Notes: generated by a model from the letters alone, not told the origin. DNA of 64,000 nt from Lumbricus rubellus (GCA_945859605.1 OX243811.1:53131398-53195397), one strand, 5' to 3'. Shown: positions 48,735 to 59,741, counted from the first letter of the stretch. Numbers and translations are program-made.

Positions 48735-48970
48735 CATGTACCCTCAATTTTATTTATTTATTTATTTCGGAAATTTATATAGCGCCTCTTCAAGGTAGGC
48801 TACTCAGAAGCGCTCCCGGCCCAACCACGGCTAAATAAAACAGTTTTTAGGTTATTAAGGAACAGAGCGGAGTGACCTCTGGGAATTAAGCGCAAAGCAA
48901 CCATTCCAGGTGGTAGGAATGAACTCAAGTTCCACCGCTTGTATCGATGCATGCCGAGGATATCCAGCTG
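48735..48970 (-). mobile_element. SINE-family retroposon, minus strand
   Basis: On the minus strand: a body with TGGTAGGAATGAAC-type words (complement), TTTAGCCGTGGTTGGGCCGG, then GAGCGCTTCTGAGTAG..CTTGAAGAGGCGCTATATAAAT and an AAATAAATAAAT tail. The 3' part is shared with the tRNA-headed SINE, but the upstream body is different and has no B box I can see. The same GGTTGGG body occurs at 61140-61262. Confidence 0.65.
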
Positions 48971-49903
48971 CAAGTCTCTTCGATCATCATTGCTATAATA
49001 ATATTATATATAATAATGTATATATTGTTGTAGGCTATTCGACGCTGTTCTCTGTATGTTCAAACCGTTTACTTTAGAATTTGAAACACCTGCGATACTG
49101 CATGCATTGAATACACACTGCAAGGTATACGCACCGATTGACACTCGTTGATGACATGACACGTAGACCTATGCATACATAGGAAGGTACATTATTATCC
49201 GTTGACACCATTATCGAAGGTACCAAGTGTCACCTCTGATCTCTTGTCCTTCTATACAATCTGAAGCAAGCAGTTATAGATCTATAATTATTTATGTAGT
49301 AGGCATATAATTATGATGTGGGCGCATGCACGAGTCCACACACAAACCATGATGCATATGCTACATACACTCATACAGCAACTGAATGTTCGTCAATGAT
49401 GGCCTGCACATTAGGTCCACGTGTCAGTAGAGTCAGATGCACCTGCATCAAAATTGAACCGGATGAGAATTGTATTATTTTCATCAGATAAATTCTCTCT
49501 TTCGCCATGGCATTACCGCTCTCTCTTTCCATTACATAGTATACATGTATACATGCATTGTATACATGTACAGGAACTGATGAATCCTATTTGCGTTTCA
49601 TTTGACGCCGCAGTAAGTAACGTGCTTCGCGTTGTATGATGCTTGATGCACCTTCTGCTGCTTATCTATCTATCGATTTCTGTGACTTGCATTCGGTGGC
49701 TGCATGCCGCATCTCTAGCACACTATTATTAGCACGTACATGTGTGCAGCACACCTGCTATAGATGCAAAGGTGTAACAAACGCGTTATTTAGCCCCAGG
49801 AAAACCTTCTCACGTCACCACCTTCTACCTGGAACTGCTCGCCTATGTTACGCAGAGGCGTCGAAACTCCACCTAGAATCCCACCATATGCATGCCGTCA
49901 TTA
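48971..49903. other. No supported gene
   Basis: AT-rich DNA with TACATGTA sites near 49541 and 49556. The + frame at 49636-50115 runs into the mariner TIR and is a chance frame. Confidence 0.4.
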
Positions 49904-50739
49904 TACACGGTGTCCCAATTGAACTGATACCCTTTTTGTTTTGGCGGTATACTTGTCAATTCTCAATGAAACTCTATAAAGTTTTAGAAAATGTAAGAGG
50001 GATAAATTATCAATGTTTCCTGAAAATTTTATCCAATTCGGCCAACAGAGTCCGAAGTTATGCATGTTCAAATTTGGGCAACGAAAATTTTAAGTTTCCA
50101 ACATGCAAAAGATAGGAAATTATAGTGTTAGCGCTGTTCTTCAAAGCTGATGTTCAAAATGTCCTCCATTAGCTCGAATGCATGCTCTAAGACGCTTTCG
50201 CCATTCATTGATTGCATTGTCAAAAATCCCTTGATCAAAATGATTCCATTCTTCCACATTTCGCTGTTTAAAGTGGTCACTGGTCAACGTTACGTATGCG
50301 AGTTTCATAAGGCTGTGCTTGGGCCAGTTTCTGTTAGGAAATTCCTTTAAAAACCTTTTGCACCGTAATGTTTTTCTTCCAATAATTTTTTATTAAGCTC
50401 ATATCATCTTTGCTGAAAACCATTTTATTATTGTCCTCTGACATGGAAATGACGGAAATATGACGTAATTTTTTAAAATTAATTTAGAAAATAAGGCGTG
50501 CAGTTGCAACTTGCAAACAATAATTTCCTATCTTTTACTTGTTGGAAACTTAAAATTTCCGTTGCCCAAATTTGAATGTGCATAACTTCGAACGCTGTTG
50601 GCCGAAATGGATAAAATTTTCAGGAAACATTGATAATTTATCCCTCTTACAGTCTCTGAAAGTTTAGAGAGTTTCATTTAGAATTGACAAGTATACCGCC
50701 AAAACAAAAAGGGTATCAGTTCAATTGGGACACCGTGTA
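49904..50739 (-). mobile_element. Internally deleted mariner-type element, 832 bp, 217-bp TIRs
   Basis: TA flanks both ends (49904-49905 and 50738-50739). The element 49906-50737 starts CACGGTGTCCCAATTGAACT and ends with the inverted copy. The inverted repeats 49906-50122 and 50521-50737 run 217 bp and are about nine-tenths identical by eye. TA target duplication and a GGTGTCCCA terminus are typical of Tc1/mariner (IS630-type) elements; TIRs this long are less usual. Between the TIRs lies a shortened transposase on the minus strand. The element is non-autonomous. Confidence 0.9.
50141..50444 (-). pseudogene. Mariner/IS630-type transposase, internally deleted and frameshifted
   Basis: From an ATG at 50444 the minus strand reads the N-terminal helix-turn-helix region (includes MVFSKDDMSLIKNYW). 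One frameshift near KGIS leads into NWPKHSLMKL, then the chain jumps to the C-terminal region, ending RLRACIRANGGHFEH and a stop at 50141. The family's catalytic DDE core, about 200 residues, is absent, so the product could not cut DNA. The N- and C-terminal pieces are joined in frame, as expected for an internal-deletion derivative. Host function is unlikely. Confidence 0.8.
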
Positions 50740-50928
50740 GTAAAGCATTATAACGCAGATGTAATTTTGCATAAACACCCGAAGCCTTGTTGATTTGCAA
50801 ACGGTATCAGCAATTTGAAGCCTATTTCAGGGAGCTATAATACGAATTATAGAGTAGACTTGTGTGGTTGAAGTGTGCTAGAGCTGCACTGAATGAATTG
50901 AGAAGCAGGGTTTCGTAAAGACTATACT

Positions 50929-51782
50929 CTGTTTGCTGGTATCCGGTCAAAACCGCGCACACAAAACCGCGCACACAAAACCGCGCACACAAAACCGCGA
51001 TTCACAAAACCGCGCACCCTCAGAACCGCGCACGATCATTACCGCGCACTATCATAACCGCATTCAAGTATCTCAACATGGATCCAGCTTCTATTTCATA
51101 TCTGAAAATAGCTTCATCCAGCTTCCGTCTCTCATGCATTATTTTCGTCAATCCAGCTTCTATTTCATATCTAAAAATACCTCCATCCAGCGTCCATTTC
51201 TCATGCGTTATTTTCATCAATCCAGCTTCTATTTCATATATAAAAATAGTTTTATCCAGCTTCAGTTTCTTATGCGTTATTTTCGTCAATCCAGCTTCTC
51301 TTTCATATCTAAAATACCTCCATCCAACTTCCATTTCTCGTGCGTTATTTTCGTTAATCCAGCTTCTATTTTACATGTAGGCTAAAAGAACCTTCATCCA
51401 GCCTCAATTTCTCTTGCGTTTTTCATCAACCCAGCCTCCATTTCACCTTCAAATAACTTAATCTAGCTTCCATTTCTCAAGCGCTGGACCAGTTGCATGT
51501 AGACAAGTTGTCGTTAGACGAGTTGTCTGTAGACCAGTTGTCGTGACACCGCTTAAACAAGAGTGGTTAGGATCGTCGACCGAATACTATAGTTTCAAAG
51601 GAATGTTCGAAGCCCATCGAACTTTACAATTTCGAATTTGAACAGATGAGCAAACAAGCGCGGTTATGATCGTGCGCGGTTCTGAAGGTGCGCGGTGTTG
51701 TGAATCGCGGTTTTGTGTGCGCGGTGTTGTGTGCGCGGTTTTGTGTGCGCGGTTTTGATAGTAAACCCTGTTTGCTAATATC
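50929..51782. mobile_element. Foldback-type element with tandem-repeat arms
   Basis: The arms are inverted arrays of AAAACCGCGCACAC units: 50946-51062 forward and 51656-51764 reversed. CTGTTTGCTGGTATC (50929-50943) and CTGTTTGCTAATATC (51768-51782) flank them as an imperfect direct repeat. Between the arms are six tandem units of about 69 bp starting CCAGCTTCTATTTCATAT (51083, 51153, 51222, 51291, 51359, 51431) and a run of GACNAGTTGTCG words (51484-51545). TIRs made of short direct repeats are the hallmark of Foldback elements. No transposase seen. The 63795-64000 stretch contains the same internal units reversed. Confidence 0.75.
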
Positions 51783-52619
51783 AACGACATCGTATTAAAT
51801 TAGGCTCACGAATATAATATGTTTAACAACGCAAAAGACTTCTTTTTCCAAACAGAGATAGACAGTCAATCGATGATGGTAAAACCAGTTAAAGCTGGTA
51901 GACATTCCTGTTCCAGTTTTGAGGCATTTTCTACGTGTGACAAGCTGATAAAAAAAGTGTGATTCAGGTGAGATTTTGAAAAGTTACAGATTGAACAGAA
52001 AAAACTGCTGTTTAAAAATAAAAACCAACTCTTAGGATTTCCTTCTGTTAGGCTACACGCAAGAATGTTTATGGCATAACAATGCTTGTATAGTTCAGCT
52101 TGCGAAAACGTTGTCGCTTGGTTTAGTTCTATTATTTTCTATCAGTCCACATTAAGTAGGCTAGACCGCAAACGACTTTGTGGTTCTTGACATCACCAAA
52201 TGTATAGATCTAGCCTATAATAGCCTACCCATCAATCGAACGTTTATAGAGTTAGGTCGGTGTTTTTACTCAGCCTCGGCCTATATGCCGTGAAGAGCCT
52301 CGTTTAGATATAGGCTATAGGCCTAATATCGTTCTTGAAACGAAACAGTGTGAGGTTGTAAGTTGAGTTCTCATGTGAGTAATTGAACGAAAATGCTGAA
52401 AATTGGCGAAATAGCCTAATAGTTACGAGGATGAATTTTTTATATTTTAAAAATGCGTTTCGCTGAAGATTCCTGGAAGAGAAACGAAGAAGAGTCATCT
52501 TGAAAATTGATCGACAGACGAAAGCGAATCGTGCAGATCTGTTCTAAAATCGTTTCGTGGGAAACACGTGAAGAACGTAAACACCAGAAGAGCATCCTTT
52601 AAACGCAGCAGTACTACGT
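51783..52619. other. No supported gene
   Basis: AT-rich DNA with TAGGCCTA near 52319. No domain or splice-supported frame. Confidence 0.4.
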
Positions 52620-52885
52620 GAGAGACAGACATACAGACTGACACAGACAGAGAGAGACAGACAGACAGACGAACAGACGGACACAGACAGACAGACAGAG
52701 AGAGACAGGCAGACGGACAGAGAGAAGGAGAAACAGAAGAAGAAAGAGAGACAGACAGAGACAGAAACAGAGACAGAGACGCAGCAACAAAACAGACAGA
52801 AGGAGCAAGACAGACAGACGAACAGACAGATAGAAGAAGAGACAGAGAAAGACATAGACAAAGACAATCAGAAAGACAGACAGGC
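52620..52885. repeat. GACA/AGAG tract (TCTG on the minus strand)
   Basis: Purine-rich tetranucleotide tract. Minus-strand frames of Cys-Leu-Ser-Val repeats, up to 162 codons, are artefacts. Confidence 0.9.
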
Positions 52886-53031
52886 ATACAGAATGGCTGC
52901 ATTAAGGAGATATCAGCTGCAGACCTGACGTGACCTCCTAATTTACAAAAAAACACGTTATCATATTTGTAAACATTGCACAAATTATATTATATGCCAG
53001 CAAAACACCACTTATAATAATGGCGTAGGAA

Positions 53032-53356
53032 TCGTAATCTCGCGAGAACAGCTTAAAAACCCGGAAGAAAATATCAACGCTAGATGGCGCGGTCTGAGAC
53101 GTCTAGTCGCAAGGAGTGTCGTTGTCTGTTTAATAAACACCACTCGCTGTATTTTCCATTCCATCTGGCACAAAATAATGTCCAATTTGCTCGTCATCCC
53201 CAGGTCATAAATCAGATGCGTCTTATTTATACAAAACCGCCACTCATCATAGACAATAATATAGCTGCTAGTTCTCTCCGTTTTATTTGCGTATTAAGAC
53301 GTATTCAGATTCCAAGGAAATCTGTCCGCTCTGCTGTCTACTCTCTGCGCAATTAG
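53032..53356 (+). CDS. Candidate promoter plus 90-codon open frame
   Basis: A tight cluster of promoter words precedes an ATG: TCTCGCGAGA palindrome (53038-53047), an ETS-type CCGGAAG (53061-53067) and a YY1-like AGATGGCGCGG (53082-53092) whose ATG at 53084 starts the frame. The frame runs to 53356 and begins MARSETSSRKECRCLFNK. It is basic and non-repetitive, with no motif I recognise. TCTCGCGAGA and ETS sites mark many bidirectional housekeeping promoters in animals. The frame may be a whole small protein, a first exon or chance. The promoter reading is better supported than the protein. Confidence 0.3.
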
Positions 53357-54125
53357 GCTAAAATGCGCAATAGCAAAATTTAATGACAACAAAGTTGGAT
53401 AAAATATTTGATTTAATGTGGAAAACTCATGCTAGAGTCAGTAGGCCTAGGCCTAGGCCTAATAAAAATAATAATTTGTTTAGTTGGAACTAGGCTACTT
53501 CGCAGTACAATATTTCCATGCTATTAGCATATGATTTCAGATAGGCCTAGCGCCTACTGCTGAAACTCGAAATCAAAGACGATAAATTTTTTACTTAATA
53601 AAGTAGTCTAGAATTTAATTAGTAGGACAAAATCAGTTGAAGAATGAAGGTTAAAGGCTCAGGATTTCGAGTTGGTAATAGTAAGAACTATTGAATTTTT
53701 TATGAGGCACGAAGGTCTGCATAAAATGCAGGAGATTTCAAGTAGTTGCTGAATTTAAAAGACTCTACGAGCTTATGTGTCGAATTGCCTCACCACATGA
53801 AGTGTAGGCCTATTGATGGCATTGTTTATAAATCATGCGCCACACTGACAACAATAATATTATTACAACAACAGGAAATGACACAGAATTAAATAATAAA
53901 TGCTTTTTATTTATGACATCCTGCTTAATAGTTGGAATGCGTTGTTTGTTTGTGTCATTAGTTTCGAATAAATTGCATCTCGGATGATGATGCAGGTTAA
54001 GCCGTTCAAAAAGTCTACGCATCAATATTGGCACATTTTTTATTGTGAGTAGATGGAGTCGATACCTGGCCAAAAATATTGATAGTGAGTAGGCTAAGTA
54101 CTAAAGTACTAGCTATTTATTAAGC
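53357..54125. other. No supported gene
   Basis: AT-rich DNA. Three tandem AGGCCT units (GTAGGCCTAGGCCTAGGCCT) occur at about 53442-53461. No coding evidence. Confidence 0.4.
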
Positions 54126-54129
54126 TTTT

Positions 54130-54470
54130 ATTATTATTAGTTGGTAACTTGGTTATTACGTAATGACAGTAATAATAATAGCAACATCTGCAATAGCAAC
54201 AGTAATAAGCCATTTATGACGACGATGTTGATGACGACGATGATGGTGATTATGTTAATGATAGACATTATAATAATTATCATTATAATTTTTCGCTCGA
54301 GGCTCTTGTAAACCATCCTATGGTGTACCCTTATTATTACTACTACTTTTATTGTTATTGTTATCATTATTATTGTTGTTGTTATTATTATTATCATCAT
54401 CATCATTATCATTACTATTATCATTATTGTTATTGTTATTATAACTTGCAGGTACGATCATTAATGCAAA
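54130..54470. repeat. ATT/CAT/ATC trinucleotide tracts
   Basis: ATTATT, GACGATGATG and TATTATCATC tracts. Minus-strand Ile-Met or Asn-Asp repeat frames are artefacts. Confidence 0.85.
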
Positions 54471-54559
54471 TAGCATAATGAGCTGCATTTGACTTTTGAT
54501 GAGCACTGAATATTATTAAAAATAACTGTGGTCAACGATAATCCTGACAGTCTGACGTA

Positions 54560-54835
54560 GCTCTCTCTTTCTTTCTCACTTTCTCTCTCTCGCTCCACCC
54601 CTCTCTCTTTCTGTCTTTGTCTCCCTCTCTCTATCTCTCTATCTCTCTCTATCCTTCTCTCTCTCGCTCAACGCCTCTCTATCCCTCTCTCTCCCTCTCT
54701 CTCTCTCTTTTCTTTCTGTTCATTTCTCTGCCTCTCTCTCACACACACTCTCTCTTCTCTGTCTGCCTGTCTGTTTCTGTCTGTCTTTCTGTCTTCTTTT
54801 TGTCTCTCTGCATGTCTCTCTGCCTGTCTCTGTCA
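54560..54835. repeat. TCTC/TCTG low-complexity tract
   Basis: Pyrimidine tract. It lies directly upstream of the candidate exons and could extend the polypyrimidine context of an acceptor, but it is a simple repeat. Confidence 0.9.
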
Positions 54836-54918
54836 TGTAGTGGGTGCGTTGGTCCTGGGGCAACGAACGGATCGAACGCAGTTGTTCTGCATTTCCACTT
54901 TTCTTGATCGATAAATAG

Positions 54919-55050
54919 TAATGTGGAATTCTGTGTTGGCCAGCAGAAACGACGACGACGACGTCTTCTGGCGCCCGAACGACGACGAGGAGGGGGAGCC
55001 AGGCCAGAAGGAGGAGGAGGAGGTTCTTCCATCAGATCGATACTTGCCCG
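54919..55050 (+). CDS. Weak candidate exon of the right-end gene
   Basis: 132 nt between an acceptor-like ..GATAAATAG and a donor-like CG|GTGAAA. In phase 2 it is open and reads a basic, Gly-rich stretch (NVEFCVGQQKRRRRRLLAPE and onward). The intron to the next exon would be only 80 bp. Competing readings exist: another + frame from ATG 54921 is acidic, and the minus strand has an ATG followed by a signal-peptide-like MHIATTFFILALVSPG. The phase match to the next two exons is the only reason to prefer this frame. Confidence 0.25.
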
Positions 55051-55130
55051 GTGAAACGAGCGCCAGAATGAAGAAGGTGGTGGCGATATGCATGGCTCGG
55101 ACAGCCATAAACAACCGTCTCATCTAACAG

Positions 55131-55313
55131 TGGCACCACTACAACCACCACCTCCACCACCACCACCACCACCTCCACCACCACCATCAACACCACCACC
55201 ACCATCAACACCAGCAGCAGCAGCAGCCGCACAGTTCCAGCCAGCATCCCTGGCTCCGTCGTTCAGATGGATAGGAATCACAGGACACCGGCGTCAGGGT
55301 CAGTCGTCTCAAG
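55131..55313 (+). CDS. Candidate internal exon, Thr/Ser-rich
   Basis: 183 nt (61 codons) between the acceptor ..CGTCTCATCTAACAG and the donor AAG|GTAAAT. In phase 2 it is open and reads a Thr/Ser-rich run, then SSSSSRTVPASIPGSVVQMD and RNHRTPASGSVVS, ending two bases into a codon. That phase is the only one that joins the next candidate exon at 60958 without a stop; the junction codon becomes AGG (Arg). The first half is an ACC/AGC trinucleotide tract and could be variable between individuals. The product is unknown; the region looks like a disordered linker or a mucin-like segment. Confidence 0.45.
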
Positions 55314-55469
55314 GTAAATAAATCTAGAGAGCTGCTGCTGCGTTGAAATTGAATTCGAAGCAATGCTTTTCGACCGATGCATCGGGTAAGCAGCCATGAC
55401 TATTGTTTTCATGCTTTTCTTTCATTTCAATGGATCAGCCTACATGTATTGTATAAGCTTACTTATTTG

Positions 55470-55690
55470 TGGGGCGCGGTGGTGGAGTGGTGGGTTCGGT
55501 GCCTTGCAGCCGGAGGGTTACAGGTTCGAATCCACCTCAAGCCGCCGCGTAGGGACCTTGAGCAAGTTTTTCACTCGCAATTTCTCAAGCGCTTCCGCAT
55601 TGTCCGCGCTGTATTCGAGAGCACTTCTGAGTAGAGAGCTTGAAGGGACGCTATAGCAAATGCGAGCAATGACGTAAAGAAATAAATAAA
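55470..55690 (+). mobile_element. tRNA-derived SINE, copy 2 (best preserved)
   Basis: A box TGGTGGAGTGG at 55480-55490 and a perfect B box GGTTCGAATCC at 55523-55533 mark the RNA polymerase III promoter of a tRNA-like head. The body (..CGCCGCGTAGGGACC..CACTCGCAATT) leads to the conserved tail GCACTTCTGAGTAGAG..GGGACGCTATAG and ends in AATAAATAAAT. It does not fold as a functional tRNA. It lies in the proposed intron of the right-end gene. Confidence 0.85.
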
Positions 55691-56142
55691 TTTATTGAGC
55701 CTTCAATACACTTTGGTGTCTTGGATAGTGAAATACATGTATTTAATCGTCAATACTATGTAATAAAGTGATAAATAAGTACATCTGTATAATTATACAT
55801 GTACATGCAATCATGCATGCGTGCATGAATGCAGATACTTATAGCCTATATACATGTAAATTCACATGTATAACTTACGTGCAAGGTTGTTGTCGAAGTC
55901 TGTTGCGTGGATCTAAACGCAACGTATGACACAATGACGCTTATTGACCTTCATGCACTAATGCACGAAGACAATGCAACGTCTTTTAGGACGAGAGTAT
56001 AATACCTGTCAAAGCGATGTGTGTCTGTCAGAAACATTGATGGCATAAAAACTGCAATATTGCGAAAACAAAAGAAAATATGGATGAGAGCGGATGTTAT
56101 TAATTAATCGTCAGACGACGAGAGAAAGAAATCACCAGTGAA
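55691..56142. other. No gene seen
   Basis: AT-rich DNA with four TACATGTA sites between 55734 and 55860. Within the proposed intron 55314-60957. Confidence 0.45.
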
Positions 56143-56213
56143 TCACGTGACAACACCAGCGAATCACGTGACAACACCAGTGAATCACGTGACAACACCA
56201 TTGAATCACGTGA
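56143..56213. promoter_or_regulatory. Four TCACGTGA sites at exact 21-bp spacing
   Basis: TCACGTGA occurs at 56143, 56164, 56185 and 56206, as four copies of a 21-bp unit (GAATCACGTGACAACACCAG). TCACGTGA is the palindromic M-box/E-box bound by bHLH-zip factors such as USF, MITF and TFE families. The 21-bp period equals two helical turns, placing the sites on one face of the DNA. It may be an intronic enhancer or just a minisatellite. Confidence 0.45.
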
Positions 56214-57302
56214 CAAATGAGGATCTAATTTTTTTTAAACAGGAGTTGCTTAAAGGCAGACATTCGTTTTCACTCGCGACAGAGATAGGAACGAAGAAAA
56301 GATGAAAGAAAAGTAAGTAAGTAAGAAAGAAAAAGTAACAAAGAAAATCAGAAGGGTGAAACACAGCATAAAGGGTATATTATTTTATGCTGGTATTAGC
56401 AGAAGCAGTGGTAAACTCATCATCAGACTACAATAACCTTCCTTCAGTTCAGTATGCTTTCTTTGCTAGTGACTCTGTACACACATTATACAAACGTCCG
56501 TAAGATGCTCTTTATTGCGAAAGATAGGTTGGGAGCACCTCTGAATTGGTATCTTGAATAGACTAGAGTATACCTCTGTGCGGATGATAAGCATTTAGCA
56601 TAACGTTTGTATTAAACATCAAAGCAAAATAATTAAATTTTCAGCTTTTTATATTGGCATAAACAGCATGCCATAACTATTGGGTCTCAGTGTCGCAGAT
56701 TACAGAAGACACATACTATTTAATATCATACGTATTAGAACGGCTGCTAAATAATCGGAAATGCTTCATGGTAAATTCCGTCTGTCTTCTCATTAAGGCC
56801 TGTGAAAGAGTCTACGGAAATCAATCAGTTTAAAAGTCTACAACTCCTGCACTGAAAAACTCTAGCCTTGTTACTGTTATTACTTCCAATATGATTTATA
56901 TCTTCGTCCTTGAGGGGCTCTGCTGGGCGATAGATAATTCAAAGAACTTATCCGGCTGCCAGTGATATAGGCCTAATCTTATTAGTTCCAATTAGTTCTT
57001 CTCTTCTTCTTCCATCCAACTATATGCCAGCCGGCATCTTTTCAATCTTTCATCACAGCTGGTTGTACATTGTGTAAGCTGTCTTTGCACTCTCTACATT
57101 AATATCATCTATGGTTGAATTTGTCATTTTAAGGTTTTTACGTTGAGTCACTTTCGACATACAATACACATAACTGACTTGCAATGACTTACTCCATTTC
57201 ATATAAAACTTCCTTCTCTTCGCTTTCTTTTCCCATATGCATCAACGAGATCTTTGCCAACTCAATAGCGCATAATTTATCAGTCCTGTATCATTGCGCC
57301 AT
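56214..57302. other. No gene seen
   Basis: AT-rich DNA with a GTAAGTAAGTAAG tract near 56310. TAGGCCTA near 56970. No exon-like open frame with splice sites noted. Confidence 0.4.
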
Positions 57303-57548
57303 TCATTTAGATTCTGCCGCTGGGTTGAATCTGTTCTTCATCAACTTCTGCCTTCCGTTGCTTTGCATCACAATCAAACGCAAAATTTGATGAATGACCT
57401 CCCCTGGACTCGTTGGTAGATATATTATGAGCAACAATGACCCAACCAATAACAATGATCCATGTGGCACATCGTTTAGCACTCTTGTCCTGCTGGATGT
57501 TTGTCTCTTATGCCACCGTTTTACTGCTGCACGATAGTTAGCTTTCAA
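57303..57548 (-). pseudogene. Degraded non-LTR reverse transcriptase fragment
   Basis: The minus-strand frame contains VPHGSLLLVGSLLLIIYLP, which aligns with the conserved V-P-Q-G-S-x-L-x-P-L-L-F-x-I-Y-I-N-D block of LINE reverse transcriptases. Weak similarity continues on both sides (about 57160-57660) across stops and shifts, including YKRMDHDVHLDLKSIK upstream in another frame. The catalytic ADD motif is not visible. An old, inactive insertion inside the proposed intron. Confidence 0.55.
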
Positions 57549-57796
57549 TCCGTTTGTGTTTCTGATTTAGAATACCGCATGCTTCAAGCGTTTTAGCTAT
57601 AGCCTGGCATGAAGAACCTTTTGATGCTTTTCAAATCTAAATGCACATCATGATCCATCCTTTTATAAACCTCCGATATGAAATAATGCAAAAAAATGAA
57701 ATAATGCATTTACCAACAAACGATAGGCCTATAAAAATCAAGTGGGGATTTAATCTTAAAGCTCTTATTTACATGTGAAATTTTGCAATAGATTAG
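57549..57796. other. Degraded RT flank, then AT-rich spacer
   Basis: Upstream shifted remnants of the same reverse transcriptase lie to about 57660; after that nothing recognised. TAGGCCTA near 57725. Confidence 0.35.
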
Positions 57797-57868
57797 ATTA
57801 CGACGATGATCTAATCATGATGATGATGATGATTTAATCATGATGATGATCTAATCATGATGATGATG
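57797..57868. repeat. GATGATCTAATCAT repeat
   Basis: Three imperfect units of GATGATCTAATCATGATGAT type, partly palindromic (ATCATGAT). Confidence 0.75.
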
Positions 57869-58570
57869 TGAAAGCTGCTTTAGTCTGCTGATTCGGTTGC
57901 CTTTCGGCTTGCTCAAGATAGAGTAAACACAGCCCCTCCCAACCCCCTCAATCTTGGCTACGGACTTGCGCAGAAGGTTAATGAGGTTTGTTAGCAAGAA
58001 ATTTTACAGAATTCTTATTCGACATGCCATATTAGGCCTATAATACCTCGCACTAACAAGGCGACCAGAGGCAACGACCTCGGCAGCTGGATAGATGCAG
58101 AGACAGATACAGCAGCGAAACAGAGCTAAACGGAAATTGATCTTTCTAAGTCGGTAAATGTTTACCTTCGTCCGTGATGGATAGTCTTGATTTATGCGTC
58201 GGAGACACTTCCAATTTTCCTTTGATGCTCAGCTTTCTTAAAGTGGTTCTGTCATGCGCACGTCAACCTTTTTTAAGTTTTTGAGCAACGGAGCACAGAT
58301 GTAACGTAATGTAAATCTTCGGAAGTATCTCAGTGCATACAGGAACCACGTCAGGGAGACAAGCTTAATGACCGGCTCGCTTTTAGTATGAAAGGAGTGT
58401 AAGAGCATAAATATATCTTCCCATCGCAACTCAATTGTTTCTAGCTTTGGAAACATAATCTTCAGCTGGGGTGCCTAACATTCCAGAATTTTTTCTTTCA
58501 TTTTCGGTTCTCAGCACTCTATTTATAGCAGCACTCAAAGCATAGCACCAACTGTGTATTATTTATGACA
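57869..58570. other. No gene seen
   Basis: Ordinary DNA. The minus-strand frame at 58238-58456 lacks motifs or splice partners. TAGGCCTA near 58034. Confidence 0.35.
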
Positions 58571-58805
58571 CCAATGAGTTATATAGTACAACAGATGCTT
58601 TACTCATGAGTCGTGACACCACAGATGCTTTATTCATGACACCCCGTCGGACGCTTTATCGCAACGCCGCAAGTTGTCACGCAAAGTTTCATGGCAATAC
58701 CGACGCTTTGTTAACGCCACAAAAGACGCTCTACACAGGACACAACTCTTCGTGACACCATAAAGTGTCACGCGAAGTTTCATGACCACACCCCCCCCCC
58801 CCCCC
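58571..58805. repeat. Degenerate repeat with a 15-C run
   Basis: Loose repeats of GACACCA..GATGCTTTA and GTCACGCRAAGTTTCATG words, followed by 15 C at 58791-58805. The C run length is uncertain because of sequencing error. An old tandem or inverted repeat. Confidence 0.55.
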
Positions 58806-59741
58806 AGAGGCTTAGAGAATAATGGCCACACCGACGATTATCGATCATGACGTGCTACTGGTTTCACTGCTTTGCACTGAGTTTCAAGATGCACAACTTG
58901 AATTTGCGATTCGCTGCCATACGTGAAGAAATCCGATGTTTGTTCCTTAAGTTGTTATTGTAACGCACTTGTTTGCACTGCTATTTAGAAACTCATCTGT
59001 TCTAGACTCCAGAGGTTTACGATTTGTTTACTAAGGTTTTACATGAAGCGACTTTGAAGTTTTTACAATGGAATTAAAGAATATAGAATATAATTATTAT
59101 TCTACTTGACAATGTTTAGTGCCTATTTCCTCTTAAACCCAAACGACACAGTCCTGGCGACGAAAGTCGACAGACGTTGCATAAAAAAATGTGTGGTGCA
59201 CGAATAAGTCGTCGTTCGATATACAGTGTCATAATGATAATATGATAAACCAGAGAAAAAAGCAGGGAATAAATAAAGCTACATTACGTCTTAAGTTCAT
59301 AGAACCTAAAGCTCTGGCATGTCTAATGTGCATGGAGGACTGTATTGGAGGTGTAGACTAAAGCATTAGTTCATTAGCACTGCCGTCTGCCCTGGCACTG
59401 CTAACACCCGTGAGTGAATGTATACATAGCGCAGCAGCAAACTTTAATGTATGAGATACGATTGATGGATGACCATGCATGTGATGAAGATGGATGGCGA
59501 GATTCGACGACGGTGACAATCTATAAGAGGGTGGCGAAGACGAATGTTACACAGGAGATTTGTGCTCTGCTGAATGACGATTTTTAAATTAATAATGCTA
59601 GGGTCTGTCTAAGTTGGAATGTGTAAGTAAGTAAATTGCGTGTGTTAACCTGCAATACATATCCTACATACAGTAAACAATAATATTAAATACATAGACC
59701 TATATAGAAATTTTAAAATCTGGTAGATGTATCACTTTGTA
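58806..59741. other. No gene seen
   Basis: AT-rich DNA in the proposed intron. No repeat family or open frame of note. Confidence 0.4.

Noticed and set aside
49636..50115. 159-codon + frame
   Set aside because: The second half lies in the mariner TIR and the first half has no motif or splice support; chance frame.
54833..55123. Minus-strand secreted protein beginning with a signal-peptide-like MHIATTFFILALVSPG
   Set aside because: Attractive N-terminus, but no promoter, no splice sites on that strand and a short repetitive remainder; the + strand phase chain with the 60958 exon explains the region better. Not fully excluded.
55470..55560. tRNA gene
   Set aside because: A and B boxes are present, but the flanks do not form an acceptor stem and the sequence continues into a SINE body and tail.
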